A DNA stretch of 64,000 nt. Source: Shinella curvata. GTDB taxonomy: Bacteria > Pseudomonadota > Alphaproteobacteria > Rhizobiales > Rhizobiaceae. The notes below the pieces were generated by a model. That model ran no database searches. It worked only from the letters and a program-made list of their open reading frames with translations, and was not told the DNA's origin. Shown here in pieces: positions 9,590 through 17,932 of this stretch (position 1 is the stretch's first letter; every line of letters starts with the position of its first letter). The position numbers and the translations under genes were made by a program. The stretch lies in assembly GCF_022899935.1 (NCBI RefSeq), contig NZ_JALJCJ010000007.1, forward strand, positions 62,001-126,000. Direction: 5' to 3'.

Positions 9590-10519
9590 ATGCAAACAAA
9601 ACCTTTCAGGATCGGCACCCGGGGCAGCCCGCTGGCGCTCGCCCAGGCCCACGAGACCCGTTCGCGTCTGATGGCCGCACACGGCCTGCCGGAAGATATG
9701 TTCGAGATCGTCGTGCTCTCGACCAAGGGCGACCGCATCACCGACCGGTCGCTGGCGCTGATCGGCGGCAAGGGCCTGTTCACCGAGGAGATCGAGGCGC
9801 AGCTCTCCTCCGGCGAGCTCGATTTTGCCGTGCACTCCTCCAAGGACATGCCGACCAAGCTGCCGGAGGGCCTGCATCTCTCCGCCTACCTGCCGCGCGA
9901 GGACATCCGCGACGCGTTCATCGGCCGCACCGCCCAGCGCCTGCTCGACCTGCCGCAGGGCGCCACCGTCGGCTCCGCGTCGTTGCGCCGCCAGGCCCTC
10001 ATCCGTCGCCTTCGGCCCGATATCAACGTCATCGTCTTCCGTGGTCAGGTCGATACCCGCCTCGGCAAGCTTGCCGCCGGCGAGGCCGACGCCACGCTGC
10101 TCGCCTATGCCGGCCTGAAGCGCCTCGGCAAGCTCGACGTGCCGACCGAACTGCTCGATCCCGTTTCTTTCCCGCCGGCCCCGGCGCAAGGCGCGATCTG
10201 CATCGAAAGCCGCGTCGACGACGATCGCATCAACGGCCTGCTTTCCGCCATCGACGATCGCGCGACCCGTGCTGCCGTCTCCTGCGAGCGCGGCTTCCTC
10301 GCCACGCTCGACGGCTCCTGTCGCACGCCGATCGCCGGCTATGCGACGGTCGAGGGCGATCATCTCCAGTTCCGCGGCATGATCCTGACACCCGACGGCA
10401 GCCAGTTCCACGAAATCGAGACGAGCGGCCCGGCCGACAACGCCGCAAAGCTCGGCGAAACGGCGGGACAGGCGATCCGCGCCAAGGCGGGAGCGGGCTT
10501 CTTCGAAAGCTGGGGCTGA
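9590..10519 (+). CDS. hemC: Porphobilinogen deaminase (hydroxymethylbilane synthase)
   Basis: A 309-residue enzyme that joins four porphobilinogens to form hydroxymethylbilane. The cofactor-binding cysteine is in [14 protein letters not shown] near residue 245. Other family motifs are [22 protein letters not shown] and GSASLRRQ. I use the ATG at 9590 because it follows AAGGCGG and matches the usual length; an in-frame start at 9533 would add 19 unlikely residues. hemD follows after 3 bases. Confidence 0.96.
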   Translation: MQTKPFRIGTRGSPLALAQAHETRSRLMAAHGLPEDMFEIVVLSTKGDRITDRSLALIGGKGLFTEEIEAQLSSGELDFAVHSSKDMPTKLPEGLHLSAYLPREDIRDAFIGRTAQRLLDLPQGATVGSASLRRQALIRRLRPDINVIVFRGQVDTRLGKLAAGEADATLLAYAGLKRLGKLDVPTELLDPVSFPPAPAQGAICIESRVDDDRINGLLSAIDDRATRAAVSCERGFLATLDGSCRTPIAGYATVEGDHLQFRGMILTPDGSQFHEIETSGPADNAAKLGETAGQAIRAKAGAGFFESWG

Positions 10520-10522
10520 TCC

Positions 10523-11248
10523 TTGCGCGTTCTCGTCACCAGGCCGGCGCCCGCAGCAGCCCGCACCGCGCGAAAACTCGCAGCCCTCGGTCACGAACCG
10601 GTACTGCTGCCGCTCGCCCGGGCCGAGCACGATGTCGAAGCCGCGCGTGCAGCCCTTGCCGAACGGCATTCGGCGATCGCCATCACCAGCGCCGAAGTGG
10701 CGCGCCTGCTCGGCAATGTGGGCCCGGCGCTCGACCGGCATCTGCTGACCACCGTATTTTCCGTGGGCCATGTCTCCGCGCAGGCGGCGGCCGACGCCGG
10801 CTTTCGCACGGTGCTGTCACCCGGCGGCGACGGCAAGGGCCTCGCCAACATGATCATCGCGCATTGCCGGGATTTCGGCATGCCTGCCGAACCGATCCTT
10901 TATCTCACAGGCCGACCGCGCGCGCCCGGCTTCGAAGCGCGGCTCGAGGATGCCGGCATTCCTCTGCGCACTGCCGAATGTTACCGAATGGCGCCGATCA
11001 TCCCGAAGCGCTCCGATGCCGAAGCTGTGCTTTTGAAGCCCGTGCCGGATGCCGTATTGTTCTATTCACGCGAAACCGCCCGGACCTTTTTCGAGCTTTC
11101 ACCACTCGCCGAAACCCCGGAGCGCTTTCTCTCCACCCTGATGCTGTGCATGAGCGCGAACGTCGCCAAAGCCGTACCGCAACGCTTTGCCGCGCTCACC
11201 GTCGTCGCCTCCGCGCCGAACGAGGAAAGCCTGCTCGATCTTCTCTAG
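10523..11248 (+). CDS. hemD: Uroporphyrinogen-III synthase
   Basis: A 241-residue enzyme that cyclises hydroxymethylbilane with D-ring inversion. Members are poorly conserved, but VLVTRPAPAAARTARKLAALGHEP at the N terminus (read as consecutive short motifs VLVTRPAP and KLAALGHEP) and the two-domain length fit well. The start codon is TTG, immediately after the hemC stop, consistent with translational coupling. It is followed about 100 bases later by the mitofilin-family gene. Confidence 0.93.
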   Translation: MRVLVTRPAPAAARTARKLAALGHEPVLLPLARAEHDVEAARAALAERHSAIAITSAEVARLLGNVGPALDRHLLTTVFSVGHVSAQAAADAGFRTVLSPGGDGKGLANMIIAHCRDFGMPAEPILYLTGRPRAPGFEARLEDAGIPLRTAECYRMAPIIPKRSDAEAVLLKPVPDAVLFYSRETARTFFELSPLAETPERFLSTLMLCMSANVAKAVPQRFAALTVVASAPNEESLLDLL

Positions 11249-11346
11249 GCGCATGCCGCCATGGACGAAATTGCCGCAAGGGTCTTTCCCTCGCTGCCTT
11301 CGCTGTCTAGGTTTAGTGCAATGCACATGAACGCGAGGAGATCGCC

Positions 11347-12600
11347 ATGGAACCGGAAACCCCGTCTCGCCGCAAGAAGGCTGGTGACGAACCCGTGACG
11401 ATCGATCTCGAAGCGGTTCCAGCCTCTGCCGAGAACGAAGCACGCACCGCCGAAGAGAAGACCGAAGCGGACGCCGCAACCGCGGAAACCACCGAGACCG
11501 CAACGATGGAATCGGTTGCGTCGGAGCCGGAAACCCCGGAATCCCAGAAGACCTCCGAGGAAAAGTCGGAGCCGGTCGAACCGGCCCGCCCGACCTATGA
11601 GGAACCGGTCTATACCCAAACCGCGCCGCCGGCCCGGCGCGGCAATGCCGGCCCGCTTGCCGCCGGCATTCTCGGCGGCCTGATCGCCCTTCTCGGCGCC
11701 GGCAGCCTGCAATATGGCGGCTATCTGCCTGCTCTCGGCCCGGACCGGGCAGGCGACACCAGCGTGCTCGCCAGCCTTTCCAATGAGGTCGAAGCGTTGA
11801 AGACACGCCTTGCCGAAGCGCCGGCAGCCAGTAGCGTCGATCTCCAGCCACTCGAAACCCGCATCGCCGCCCTCGAAAAGGGCACCGGCGACAGCGGCGG
11901 CGCGACCGCAGGAAACCCTGAAGCGGTGAGCAAGCTCGAAGGCGACGTGACCCGTCTGAGCACCGAACTTGCGGCGCTGCGCGAGGCCATTGCCCGCACC
12001 ACCGAAGCCGTCAGCTCAACCGAAAGCCAACTTACCGCACGCATCACCGCTGCCGAGCAGAAGCTCGATGAACCGCGCAGCGATATCGAAATGGCTCGCG
12101 CCGTGGCGGCAAGCGCACTGAAGACCGCCATCGACCGCGGCGGCCCCTATCTTGCCGAACTCGAAGCCTTCGCCAGCATCGCCCCCGACGATCCCTCCAT
12201 CGCAGGCCTGCGCGAGCATGCCGCCATCGGCGTCGCCGCGCGCTCCGATCTCGTGCGCGATTTCCAGCCGACCGCCGATGCAATTCTCGACGCCGTGCAC
12301 CAGCCGGACGGCGATCAGGGCATCTTCAATCGCCTGATGTCGAGCGCCGCCTCGGCCATCCGCGTGCGCCCCGTGGGCAGCATCGAGGGGGATACGCCGG
12401 AAGCCGTCGTCGCCCGCATCGAAAACAAGCTGCAGAACGGCGATTTCAAGGGCGCACAGATCGAATGGCAGACCCTGCCGGAAACGGGCCGGGCCGCAGC
12501 TGCGGAATACAAGCGCAAACTCGATACGCGCGTTACCGTCGAGGGCCTGATCGGCGCTGTCGTCTCCGGCGCCGTCGCTCCGAACGGCAACCAGGGCTGA
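11347..12600 (+). CDS. Mitofilin-family inner membrane protein (COG4223-like)
   Basis: A 417-residue protein. The first ~95 residues are acidic and rich in Glu, Ala and Thr. One transmembrane segment follows at about residues 98-120 (GPLAAGILGGLIALLGAGSL), then a predicted coiled coil at about 135-250, and a conserved C-terminal domain. This is the layout of alphaproteobacterial relatives of mitofilin/Mic60, often encoded between hemD and hemY. Mic60 homologues shape inner membranes and bind other envelope proteins; the role here is inferred. An ATG follows GAGGAG. It lies 13 bases before hemY. Confidence 0.85.
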   Translation: MEPETPSRRKKAGDEPVTIDLEAVPASAENEARTAEEKTEADAATAETTETATMESVASEPETPESQKTSEEKSEPVEPARPTYEEPVYTQTAPPARRGNAGPLAAGILGGLIALLGAGSLQYGGYLPALGPDRAGDTSVLASLSNEVEALKTRLAEAPAASSVDLQPLETRIAALEKGTGDSGGATAGNPEAVSKLEGDVTRLSTELAALREAIARTTEAVSSTESQLTARITAAEQKLDEPRSDIEMARAVAASALKTAIDRGGPYLAELEAFASIAPDDPSIAGLREHAAIGVAARSDLVRDFQPTADAILDAVHQPDGDQGIFNRLMSSAASAIRVRPVGSIEGDTPEAVVARIENKLQNGDFKGAQIEWQTLPETGRAAAAEYKRKLDTRVTVEGLIGAVVSGAVAPNGNQG

Positions 12601-12613
12601 GGAGAAGGACGTC

Positions 12614-14212
12614 ATGATTCGCATTCTGGTCTTCGCTCTCTTCGTTCTCGCCCTTGCCGCCGGTTTTGCCTGGCTTGCCGATCGTCCCGGCGAACTCTCG
12701 ATCATCTGGCAGGGCCAGCGCGCCGATATGAGCCTGATGGTCGCCGCCACGCTCGTCGTCTCGCTGATCGCCGCCGTGATGCTCTCCTGGTGGATCGTGC
12801 GCGTCATCTGGACCTCGCCGCATTCGATCCAGCGCTATTTCCGCGCCCGCAAGCGCGACCGCGGCTATCAGGCGCTCTCGACCGGCCTGATCGCCGCCGG
12901 GGCCGGCGACGCCGCCGGCGCGCGAAAAATGCTCGGCCGCACCAAGGGCCTGCTGAGCGCCGATCAGGAACCGCTCATTCATCTGCTCGAAGCGCAGGCC
13001 GCTATGATCGAAGGCCGCTATGACGATGCGCGGAAAAAGTTCGAGCTGATGGCCGACGATCCGGAGACGCGCGAACTCGGCCTGCGCGGCCTCTATCTCG
13101 AGGCCCGCCGCCTCGGCGCCAACGAGGCCGCCCGGCAATATGCCGAACGTGCCGCCGAGAAGGCACCGCAGCTGCCCTGGGCGACGGAAGCGGCCCTTGA
13201 ATACCGCTCTGAAGCCGGCGACTGGGACGAGGCACTGAAACTGCTCGGCGACGGCCGCTCCAGCTCGGCGGAGGAGAAGAAGACCTATGCCCGCCGCAGG
13301 ACCGTGCTGCTTACCGCGCGCGCCGCAGCCAAGCTCGACGCGGACCCGAAGGGGGCGCGCGAGGATGCGCATCAGGCGCTGAAGCTCGACGAGACTTTCG
13401 TGCCCGCCGGGCTGATCGAGGCCAAGGCCTATCTGCGCGAGGACAATCTGCGCAAGGCGGCCTCCATCCTAGAAAAACTCTGGAAATCGACAGCGCATGG
13501 CGACGTGGCGAAACTCTATGTCCGCGCCCGCAGCGGCGATTCGGCCGCCGACCGGTTGAAGCGGGCGGAAAAGCTCGAAGCGATCCGCCCGAACAATGCC
13601 GAGGCGCTCTACACCGTCGCGGAAGCAGCACTTGAGACGCGCAATTTTGCGCTGGCCCGCGGCAAGGCCGAGGCGGCCGCCCGTCTTGCGCCGCGCGAAA
13701 GCGCCTTCCTGCTGCTCGCCGATATCGAGGACGCCGAGACCGGCGACCAGGGCCGCATCCGCCACTGGATGAACCAGGCGCTGAAGGCACCGCGTGATCC
13801 GGCCTGGACGGCCGACGGCATCACCGCGCCGGAATGGCGAGCCGTCTCGCCCGTGACCGGCCGTCTCGACGCCTTCGAATGGAAGACGCCGGTCAGCGCG
13901 CTCGAAGGTCCGGTCGAGGAGGGATCGACGGATGCCGTCGACGAGGCGATCCGCACCCTGCCGCCGCTCGCCATAGAGCAGAAGCCGGTCGCCAGGGTGG
14001 AAGACGTTGTGAAGGTCGAAAAGGCGCCGGTGGAAAAGCCCGTGGTTGTGGAGGCCGTCCTCGAGCCGGCCCCGGTGAAGGTGGAAAAAGCCAAGGAGGC
14101 TCTGCCTGCCGAGGAGGAGGAACGTCCATTCTTCGGCCTGCCTGACGATCCGGGCGTCAAGGAAGGAACCACCGTCAAACGGGACGGAACCAGCGGCTTC
14201 CGGTTATTCTGA
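12614..14212 (+). CDS. hemY: HemY-type tetratricopeptide membrane protein
   Basis: A 532-residue protein with two N-terminal transmembrane segments (about 1-23 and 40-62), the HemY_N region around WIVRVIWTSPHSIQRYFRAR, and then TPR-like helical repeats through about residue 400. The C-terminal ~120 residues are low-complexity, rich in Glu, Pro, Val and Lys. HemY of this type is a conserved hem-operon protein of uncertain biochemical role and is not the Bacillus protoporphyrinogen oxidase of the same name. It is encoded 13 bases after the mitofilin-like gene. Confidence 0.9.
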   Translation: MIRILVFALFVLALAAGFAWLADRPGELSIIWQGQRADMSLMVAATLVVSLIAAVMLSWWIVRVIWTSPHSIQRYFRARKRDRGYQALSTGLIAAGAGDAAGARKMLGRTKGLLSADQEPLIHLLEAQAAMIEGRYDDARKKFELMADDPETRELGLRGLYLEARRLGANEAARQYAERAAEKAPQLPWATEAALEYRSEAGDWDEALKLLGDGRSSSAEEKKTYARRRTVLLTARAAAKLDADPKGAREDAHQALKLDETFVPAGLIEAKAYLREDNLRKAASILEKLWKSTAHGDVAKLYVRARSGDSAADRLKRAEKLEAIRPNNAEALYTVAEAALETRNFALARGKAEAAARLAPRESAFLLLADIEDAETGDQGRIRHWMNQALKAPRDPAWTADGITAPEWRAVSPVTGRLDAFEWKTPVSALEGPVEEGSTDAVDEAIRTLPPLAIEQKPVARVEDVVKVEKAPVEKPVVVEAVLEPAPVKVEKAKEALPAEEEERPFFGLPDDPGVKEGTTVKRDGTSGFRLF

Positions 14213-14249
14213 CTATTCCGAGGCTTGAGGGAACGGGGCTAAACCATCG

Positions 14250-14738
14250 ATGTTTGAACGCTTGCAGCAATTTCTGGCGAGCCTTTCCGGCGGCGACAGC
14301 AAACCGGCCTTCGCCGCCGACGATCCGCGGGTCGCGGTCATGGCCCTCTGCATCCAGGTGATGGAGGCGGACGGCCAGGTGCTGGATGTCGAGAAGAAAG
14401 CGCTGCATGACCATTTCAGCGAGCTTTACAGCGTCGATGAAAAGGAACTGGCTGCGCTGATCGATGCCGGCGCCGACGCGGAGAGCGAAGCGATCGACTT
14501 CTTCCGCTTCACCTCCGAACTGAAGCGCCAGCTTTCCGAGGACCAGCGTGTCGCACTGATCGGCCTGCTCTGGGAGATCGTCTATGCCGACGGCGAGCGC
14601 AGCGAGATGGAGGACCATGCCATCTGGCGCATTGCCGATCTGCTCGGCGTCTCCGGGCGCGAGCGCATCATGAAGCGACAGGAAGTGGCCGAACGGGTGG
14701 GCGCGGCGGCCGGCCAAGTGGAGCCGGACGAGGCCTGA
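14250..14738 (+). CDS. TerB-like protein
   Basis: A 162-residue cytoplasmic helical protein of the TerB superfamily. Two acidic repeats, VMEADGQVLDVEKKAL near residue 38 and IVYADGERSEMEDHAIWRI near residue 112, match the metal-binding-like helices of TerB. Despite the family name, single-domain members of this kind have no proven tellurite role. It sits 37 bases after hemY and 3 bases before the amidotransferase gene. Confidence 0.87.
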   Translation: MFERLQQFLASLSGGDSKPAFAADDPRVAVMALCIQVMEADGQVLDVEKKALHDHFSELYSVDEKELAALIDAGADAESEAIDFFRFTSELKRQLSEDQRVALIGLLWEIVYADGERSEMEDHAIWRIADLLGVSGRERIMKRQEVAERVGAAAGQVEPDEA

Positions 14739-14741
14739 GCC

Positions 14742-15458
14742 ATGCTCGATTTCCCACGCAAGCCGCGCGCCAAGCGCCCCGTTCTGATCGTGCTGCACCA
14801 AGAAAACTCCAGCCCCGGCCGCGTCGGGCAAATCCTGCAGCAGATGGGCCACGCGCTCGACATCCGCCGCCCTGTGCTCGGTGATCCCCTGCCCGAAACA
14901 CTCGCCCACCATGCCGGCGCCGTCGTGTTCGGTGGGCCGATGAGCGCCAATGACGACGAAGCCTATGTGCGCGACGAGATCGACTGGCTGAACGTGCCCC
15001 TGAAAGAGAACCGCCCCTTCCTCGGCATCTGCCTCGGCGCGCAGATGCTGGTGAAAAATCTCGGCGGCGCGGTGTTCGGCCATACCGAGGGCTGGACGGA
15101 GATCGGCTGGTATCCGCTTACCGCCACCGAGGCCGGCACGGCGCTGATGCCCTGGCCGGACATGGTCTATCAGTTCCATCGCGAGGGTTTTGATCTGCCC
15201 CCTGGCGCAACACTGCTCGCCACCGGCCATCACTACGAGAATCAAGCCTTCCGCTATGGCGACAATGCCTGGGGCATTCAGTTCCATGGTGAACTGACGC
15301 TCGCCATGATGCATCGCTGGGTCGTGCGCGGTGCACATCGCTTCGAGCTGCCGGGCGCGCAGGTCGGTAGCCTGCATCTCGACGGACGCCTGCTGCACGA
15401 TGCGGCGCTGAGAATCTGGATGACGTCCTTCCTCGACCGCATTTTTCACGAAGCCTGA
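14742..15458 (+). CDS. Class I glutamine amidotransferase-like protein
   Basis: A 238-residue protein with a class I GATase fold, related to the amidotransferase domain of GMP synthase. The nucleophile elbow is GICLGAQML, near residue 95, and the catalytic His-x-Glu is in IQFHGELTL near residue 185. No synthetase domain is attached or adjacent, so the acceptor of any ammonia released is unknown. It may hydrolyse gamma-glutamyl compounds, which is inference only. Confidence 0.9.
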   Translation: MLDFPRKPRAKRPVLIVLHQENSSPGRVGQILQQMGHALDIRRPVLGDPLPETLAHHAGAVVFGGPMSANDDEAYVRDEIDWLNVPLKENRPFLGICLGAQMLVKNLGGAVFGHTEGWTEIGWYPLTATEAGTALMPWPDMVYQFHREGFDLPPGATLLATGHHYENQAFRYGDNAWGIQFHGELTLAMMHRWVVRGAHRFELPGAQVGSLHLDGRLLHDAALRIWMTSFLDRIFHEA

Positions 15459-15571
15459 GCGCCCGTAAAAATACCGGCACATTAAACATGTTGCCGCGCC
15501 GTCTGGTGCATGGCCTTGCTGGCAGGCCTTGCAATGGCTACATGTCGGGACGAAACCAATTGGAGACGTCA

Positions 15572-15862
15572 ATGATAGCGGTCATCAACACCCTATTGTT
15601 CATCATCAGCATCGCGTGGTTCCTGGTCATCGCCTCGGCGATCTTTTCCTGGCTCTATGCTTTCAACGTCATCAACGCGAACAATCAGGTGATCGCGACC
15701 ATCGGCCGCTCGCTCTACCAGCTGACCGAACCGATCTATCGCCCGATCCGCCGCGTCCTGCCGAATTTCGGTGGCGTCGACCTGTCGCCGCTCGTCGTGC
15801 TGGTCATCCTGTTCTTCCTCGAGCAGGTCATCCGCACGGTTCTGGCGCCCGCGGTTCTCTGA
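15572..15862 (+). CDS. YggT family membrane protein
   Basis: A 96-residue inner membrane protein with two hydrophobic segments (about residues 3-26 and 70-95) separated by LYQLTEPIYRPIRRVLPNFGGVDLSP, read here as LTEPIYRPIRRVLP plus GGVDLSP, the YggT signature. YggT proteins have been linked to osmotic tolerance and to cell-shape loci; no specific function can be claimed. I use the ATG at 15572, preceded by TTGGAGACGTCA. A terminator follows. Confidence 0.9.
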   Translation: MIAVINTLLFIISIAWFLVIASAIFSWLYAFNVINANNQVIATIGRSLYQLTEPIYRPIRRVLPNFGGVDLSPLVVLVILFFLEQVIRTVLAPAVL

Positions 15863-15880
15863 CCATCGCTTCAACAATAA

Positions 15881-15920
15881 AAAACCCTCCGGATCGCTGG
15901 TGACCCGGAGGGTTTTGTTT
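15881..15920. terminator. Bidirectional terminator between yggT-like gene and ppa
   Basis: Stem arms CCCTCCGG (15885-15892) and CCGGAGGG (15905-15912) form a perfect 8-base-pair stem, flanked by an A tract on the left and a T tract on the right. It can end transcription from both converging genes. Confidence 0.88.
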
Positions 15921-15944
15921 TGAGGACCGAAAGCGCGCTGGCGC

Positions 15945-16478
15945 TTACTTCGAGGCGTTGTAGCGCTCGACGGCTTCCAGAATCATCTTCTTGGCGGTGG
16001 CGACATCCTGCCAGCCGGCGATCTTCACCCACTTGCCGGGCTCCAGATCCTTGTAGTGCGTGAAGAAGTGCTCGATCTGCTTGAGCGTGATTTCCGGCAG
16101 GTCGGTGTAGTTCTCGACCTTGTCGTAGCGGCGCGTCAGCTTCGGCACCGGCACGGCGATGATCTTCTCGTCCTTGCCGCCATCGTCTTCCATGACCAGA
16201 ACGCCGATCGGACGCACATTGATCACACAGCCCGGAACGAGCGGGCGGGTGTTGGCGATAAGAACGTCGATCGGGTCGCCGTCTTCCGAGAGCGTATGCG
16301 GCACGAAGCCGTAATTGCCCGGATAGGTCATCGGCGTGTAGAGGAAACGGTCGACGACAAGCGCGCCGGCTTCCTTGTCCATTTCGTACTTGATCGGGTG
16401 GCCGCCGACCGGCACCTCGACAATGACGTTCACGTCTTCAGGCGGGTTCTTGCCAACGGAAATCGCATCGATACGCAT
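15945..16478 (-). CDS. ppa: Inorganic pyrophosphatase
   Basis: A 177-residue family I soluble pyrophosphatase that hydrolyses PPi to drive biosynthesis. The active-site signature DGDPIDVLI is visible near residue 66, with [12 protein letters not shown] before it and [14 protein letters not shown] near the C terminus. Length is normal. It is a single gene with its own terminator downstream. Confidence 0.97.
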   Translation of the reverse strand: MRIDAISVGKNPPEDVNVIVEVPVGGHPIKYEMDKEAGALVVDRFLYTPMTYPGNYGFVPHTLSEDGDPIDVLIANTRPLVPGCVINVRPIGVLVMEDDGGKDEKIIAVPVPKLTRRYDKVENYTDLPEITLKQIEHFFTHYKDLEPGKWVKIAGWQDVATAKKMILEAVERYNASK

Positions 16479-16603
16479 GGGGGCTCCCTCAGTGAGATGC
16501 AGTGATTTTCGGGCTTCCTAAAGCGAATCCCGCTGCGGCGCAACATGACTTTCGAATAGACGGACCGGATCTTTCGTCCTCCTTCCAACCGGAGGATTTT
16601 TTC

Positions 16604-17215
16604 ATGCGCCTGACGCCGCTTCTGCTTTCCGTCGCCATCGCCGTATCCGCGAGCGCCGCCCGCGCCAACGAAAGCGCCTATACGGACCGCGACCTCGAAG
16701 CTTGCAAGACGCTGTCGGAGGTGGAGGAGGGCGCTAGCGTCAGCCTGCAATGCCCCGGCTACAAGAATCTGGCCGTCTATTTCAAGGAAGGCGATCTGAG
16801 GCAGAGCATCGCCTATGGCCCGGTCAGCAAGGCCTATATCGACGAAGCCTTCGAGACCTTCGGGCCATTCAACCATACCGGCACCAAGATCGAATGGCGG
16901 CTTGGCGCAAAGGGCGCGCCGGTCGCCACCATCGTGCGCTGGTTCATCGCTGATCCCGAGACCACGGGCGAAGCCGATTCCAAGACGGGCCAGGTGCTCG
17001 TCGTCTCCACCGTGGCGACGAAAGACAATCCGACGAGCTGCGTCGTCGGTTATGTCGATGCGCTCGAAAACAAGGATGCCAACACGCTCGCTCGCGCGGT
17101 TGCGGATGACGAGGCTGCAGACTTTGCCTGCGGCGTAAGCGAGCCCCAATGGCACGGCAAACGGGGAACGCTTGCGGGAGAACCGTCCCGCACCCTGCCG
17201 GGCATGGTGGAATAA
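16604..17215 (+). CDS. Secreted protein of unknown function
   Basis: A 203-residue protein with a clear signal peptide (MRLTPLLLSVAIAVSASAARA). The mature part has four cysteines (EACKTL, LQCPGY, TSCVVGY, FACGVS), which could form two disulfides in the periplasm. The start is the ATG at 16604, preceded by a strong GGAGGA; an upstream in-frame extension is rejected. No domain is recognised. It diverges from ppa and converges on the GNAT gene. Confidence 0.85.
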   Translation: MRLTPLLLSVAIAVSASAARANESAYTDRDLEACKTLSEVEEGASVSLQCPGYKNLAVYFKEGDLRQSIAYGPVSKAYIDEAFETFGPFNHTGTKIEWRLGAKGAPVATIVRWFIADPETTGEADSKTGQVLVVSTVATKDNPTSCVVGYVDALENKDANTLARAVADDEAADFACGVSEPQWHGKRGTLAGEPSRTLPGMVE

Positions 17216-17221
17216 CTGGCC

Positions 17222-17728
17222 TTAGGGCCAGACGAAACCGATCTTTTTCAGTTCCTTGTCGCCGAAATTCTCCATGCCCTCGGCAATGTCGCGTCCGCCG
17301 GCCGAGCGGAAGAAGCGGTCGGCATGTTCGCTGTCCTCGAGGCACCAGGCGATCATGCCGTTGCAGCCGAGCGACTTCAAAAGCCGCTGCGCCTCGCCGA
17401 ACAGCAGCCGGCCAAGGCCGATGCCCTGATATTCAGGACGCAGGTAGAGCTCGTAGATCTCGCCTTCCTGCGGCAGCGCGCGGGCGCGGTTGAGGCCAAG
17501 CGTGGCGTAACCGGCAACCGTGCCGGCGACATCGAGCACCAGCAGCGTCGCGGGACCGCGCGTCGCCTTGCGCCACCAGCCCTCATTGCGGCGGTCGACC
17601 ATCTGGCTGAGCGGGATATGCGGAATGAGGCCGCCATAAGCCTGCAGCCACGACACCCGATGCGTCTCGGATATCGCGCGCGCGTCCTGCGGCTCGGCGC
17701 GCCGCACATCAATCGACAGTGTCTTCAT
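17222..17728 (-). CDS. GNAT-family N-acetyltransferase
   Basis: A 168-residue cytoplasmic acetyltransferase. The acetyl-CoA-binding motif A is seen as LRPEYQGIGLGRLLF near residue 100, with IYELYL before it. The start MKTLSIDVRRAEPQD at 17728 fits the fold; a longer in-frame extension to 17875 is arginine- and cysteine-rich and improbable. The substrate cannot be inferred. Confidence 0.9.
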   Translation of the reverse strand: MKTLSIDVRRAEPQDARAISETHRVSWLQAYGGLIPHIPLSQMVDRRNEGWWRKATRGPATLLVLDVAGTVAGYATLGLNRARALPQEGEIYELYLRPEYQGIGLGRLLFGEAQRLLKSLGCNGMIAWCLEDSEHADRFFRSAGGRDIAEGMENFGDKELKKIGFVWP

Positions 17729-17877
17729 AACACCACTCTTATTCCCGCACCGATTCCACCGGAATCCTCGACGCCTGCAAGGGCGCTCATTGCCCACAGG
17801 CGCGTTCCGCATGGCACCAATGAAAGTTAACGCTTTTTTAACAAACGTCACAAGTCGTAAAACGATGACACACACAT

Positions 17878-17906
17878 GAAAAAACCCGGCCTTTCGGCCG
17901 GGTTTC
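17878..17906 (-). terminator. Terminator of typA
   Basis: Inverted repeat AACCCGGCC/GGCCGGGTT with a short loop. On the minus strand the stem is followed by a run of six T residues. It lies about 30 bases beyond the typA stop codon. Confidence 0.88.
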
Positions 17907-17932
17907 CATTTGTCCCGTTTCGGGAAAGACGA

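Noticed and set aside
14250-14738. Tellurite resistance operon
   Set aside because: The TerB-like protein and the distant DUF475/TerC protein (24215) are not adjacent and no other ter genes are present, so a resistance operon is not supported.
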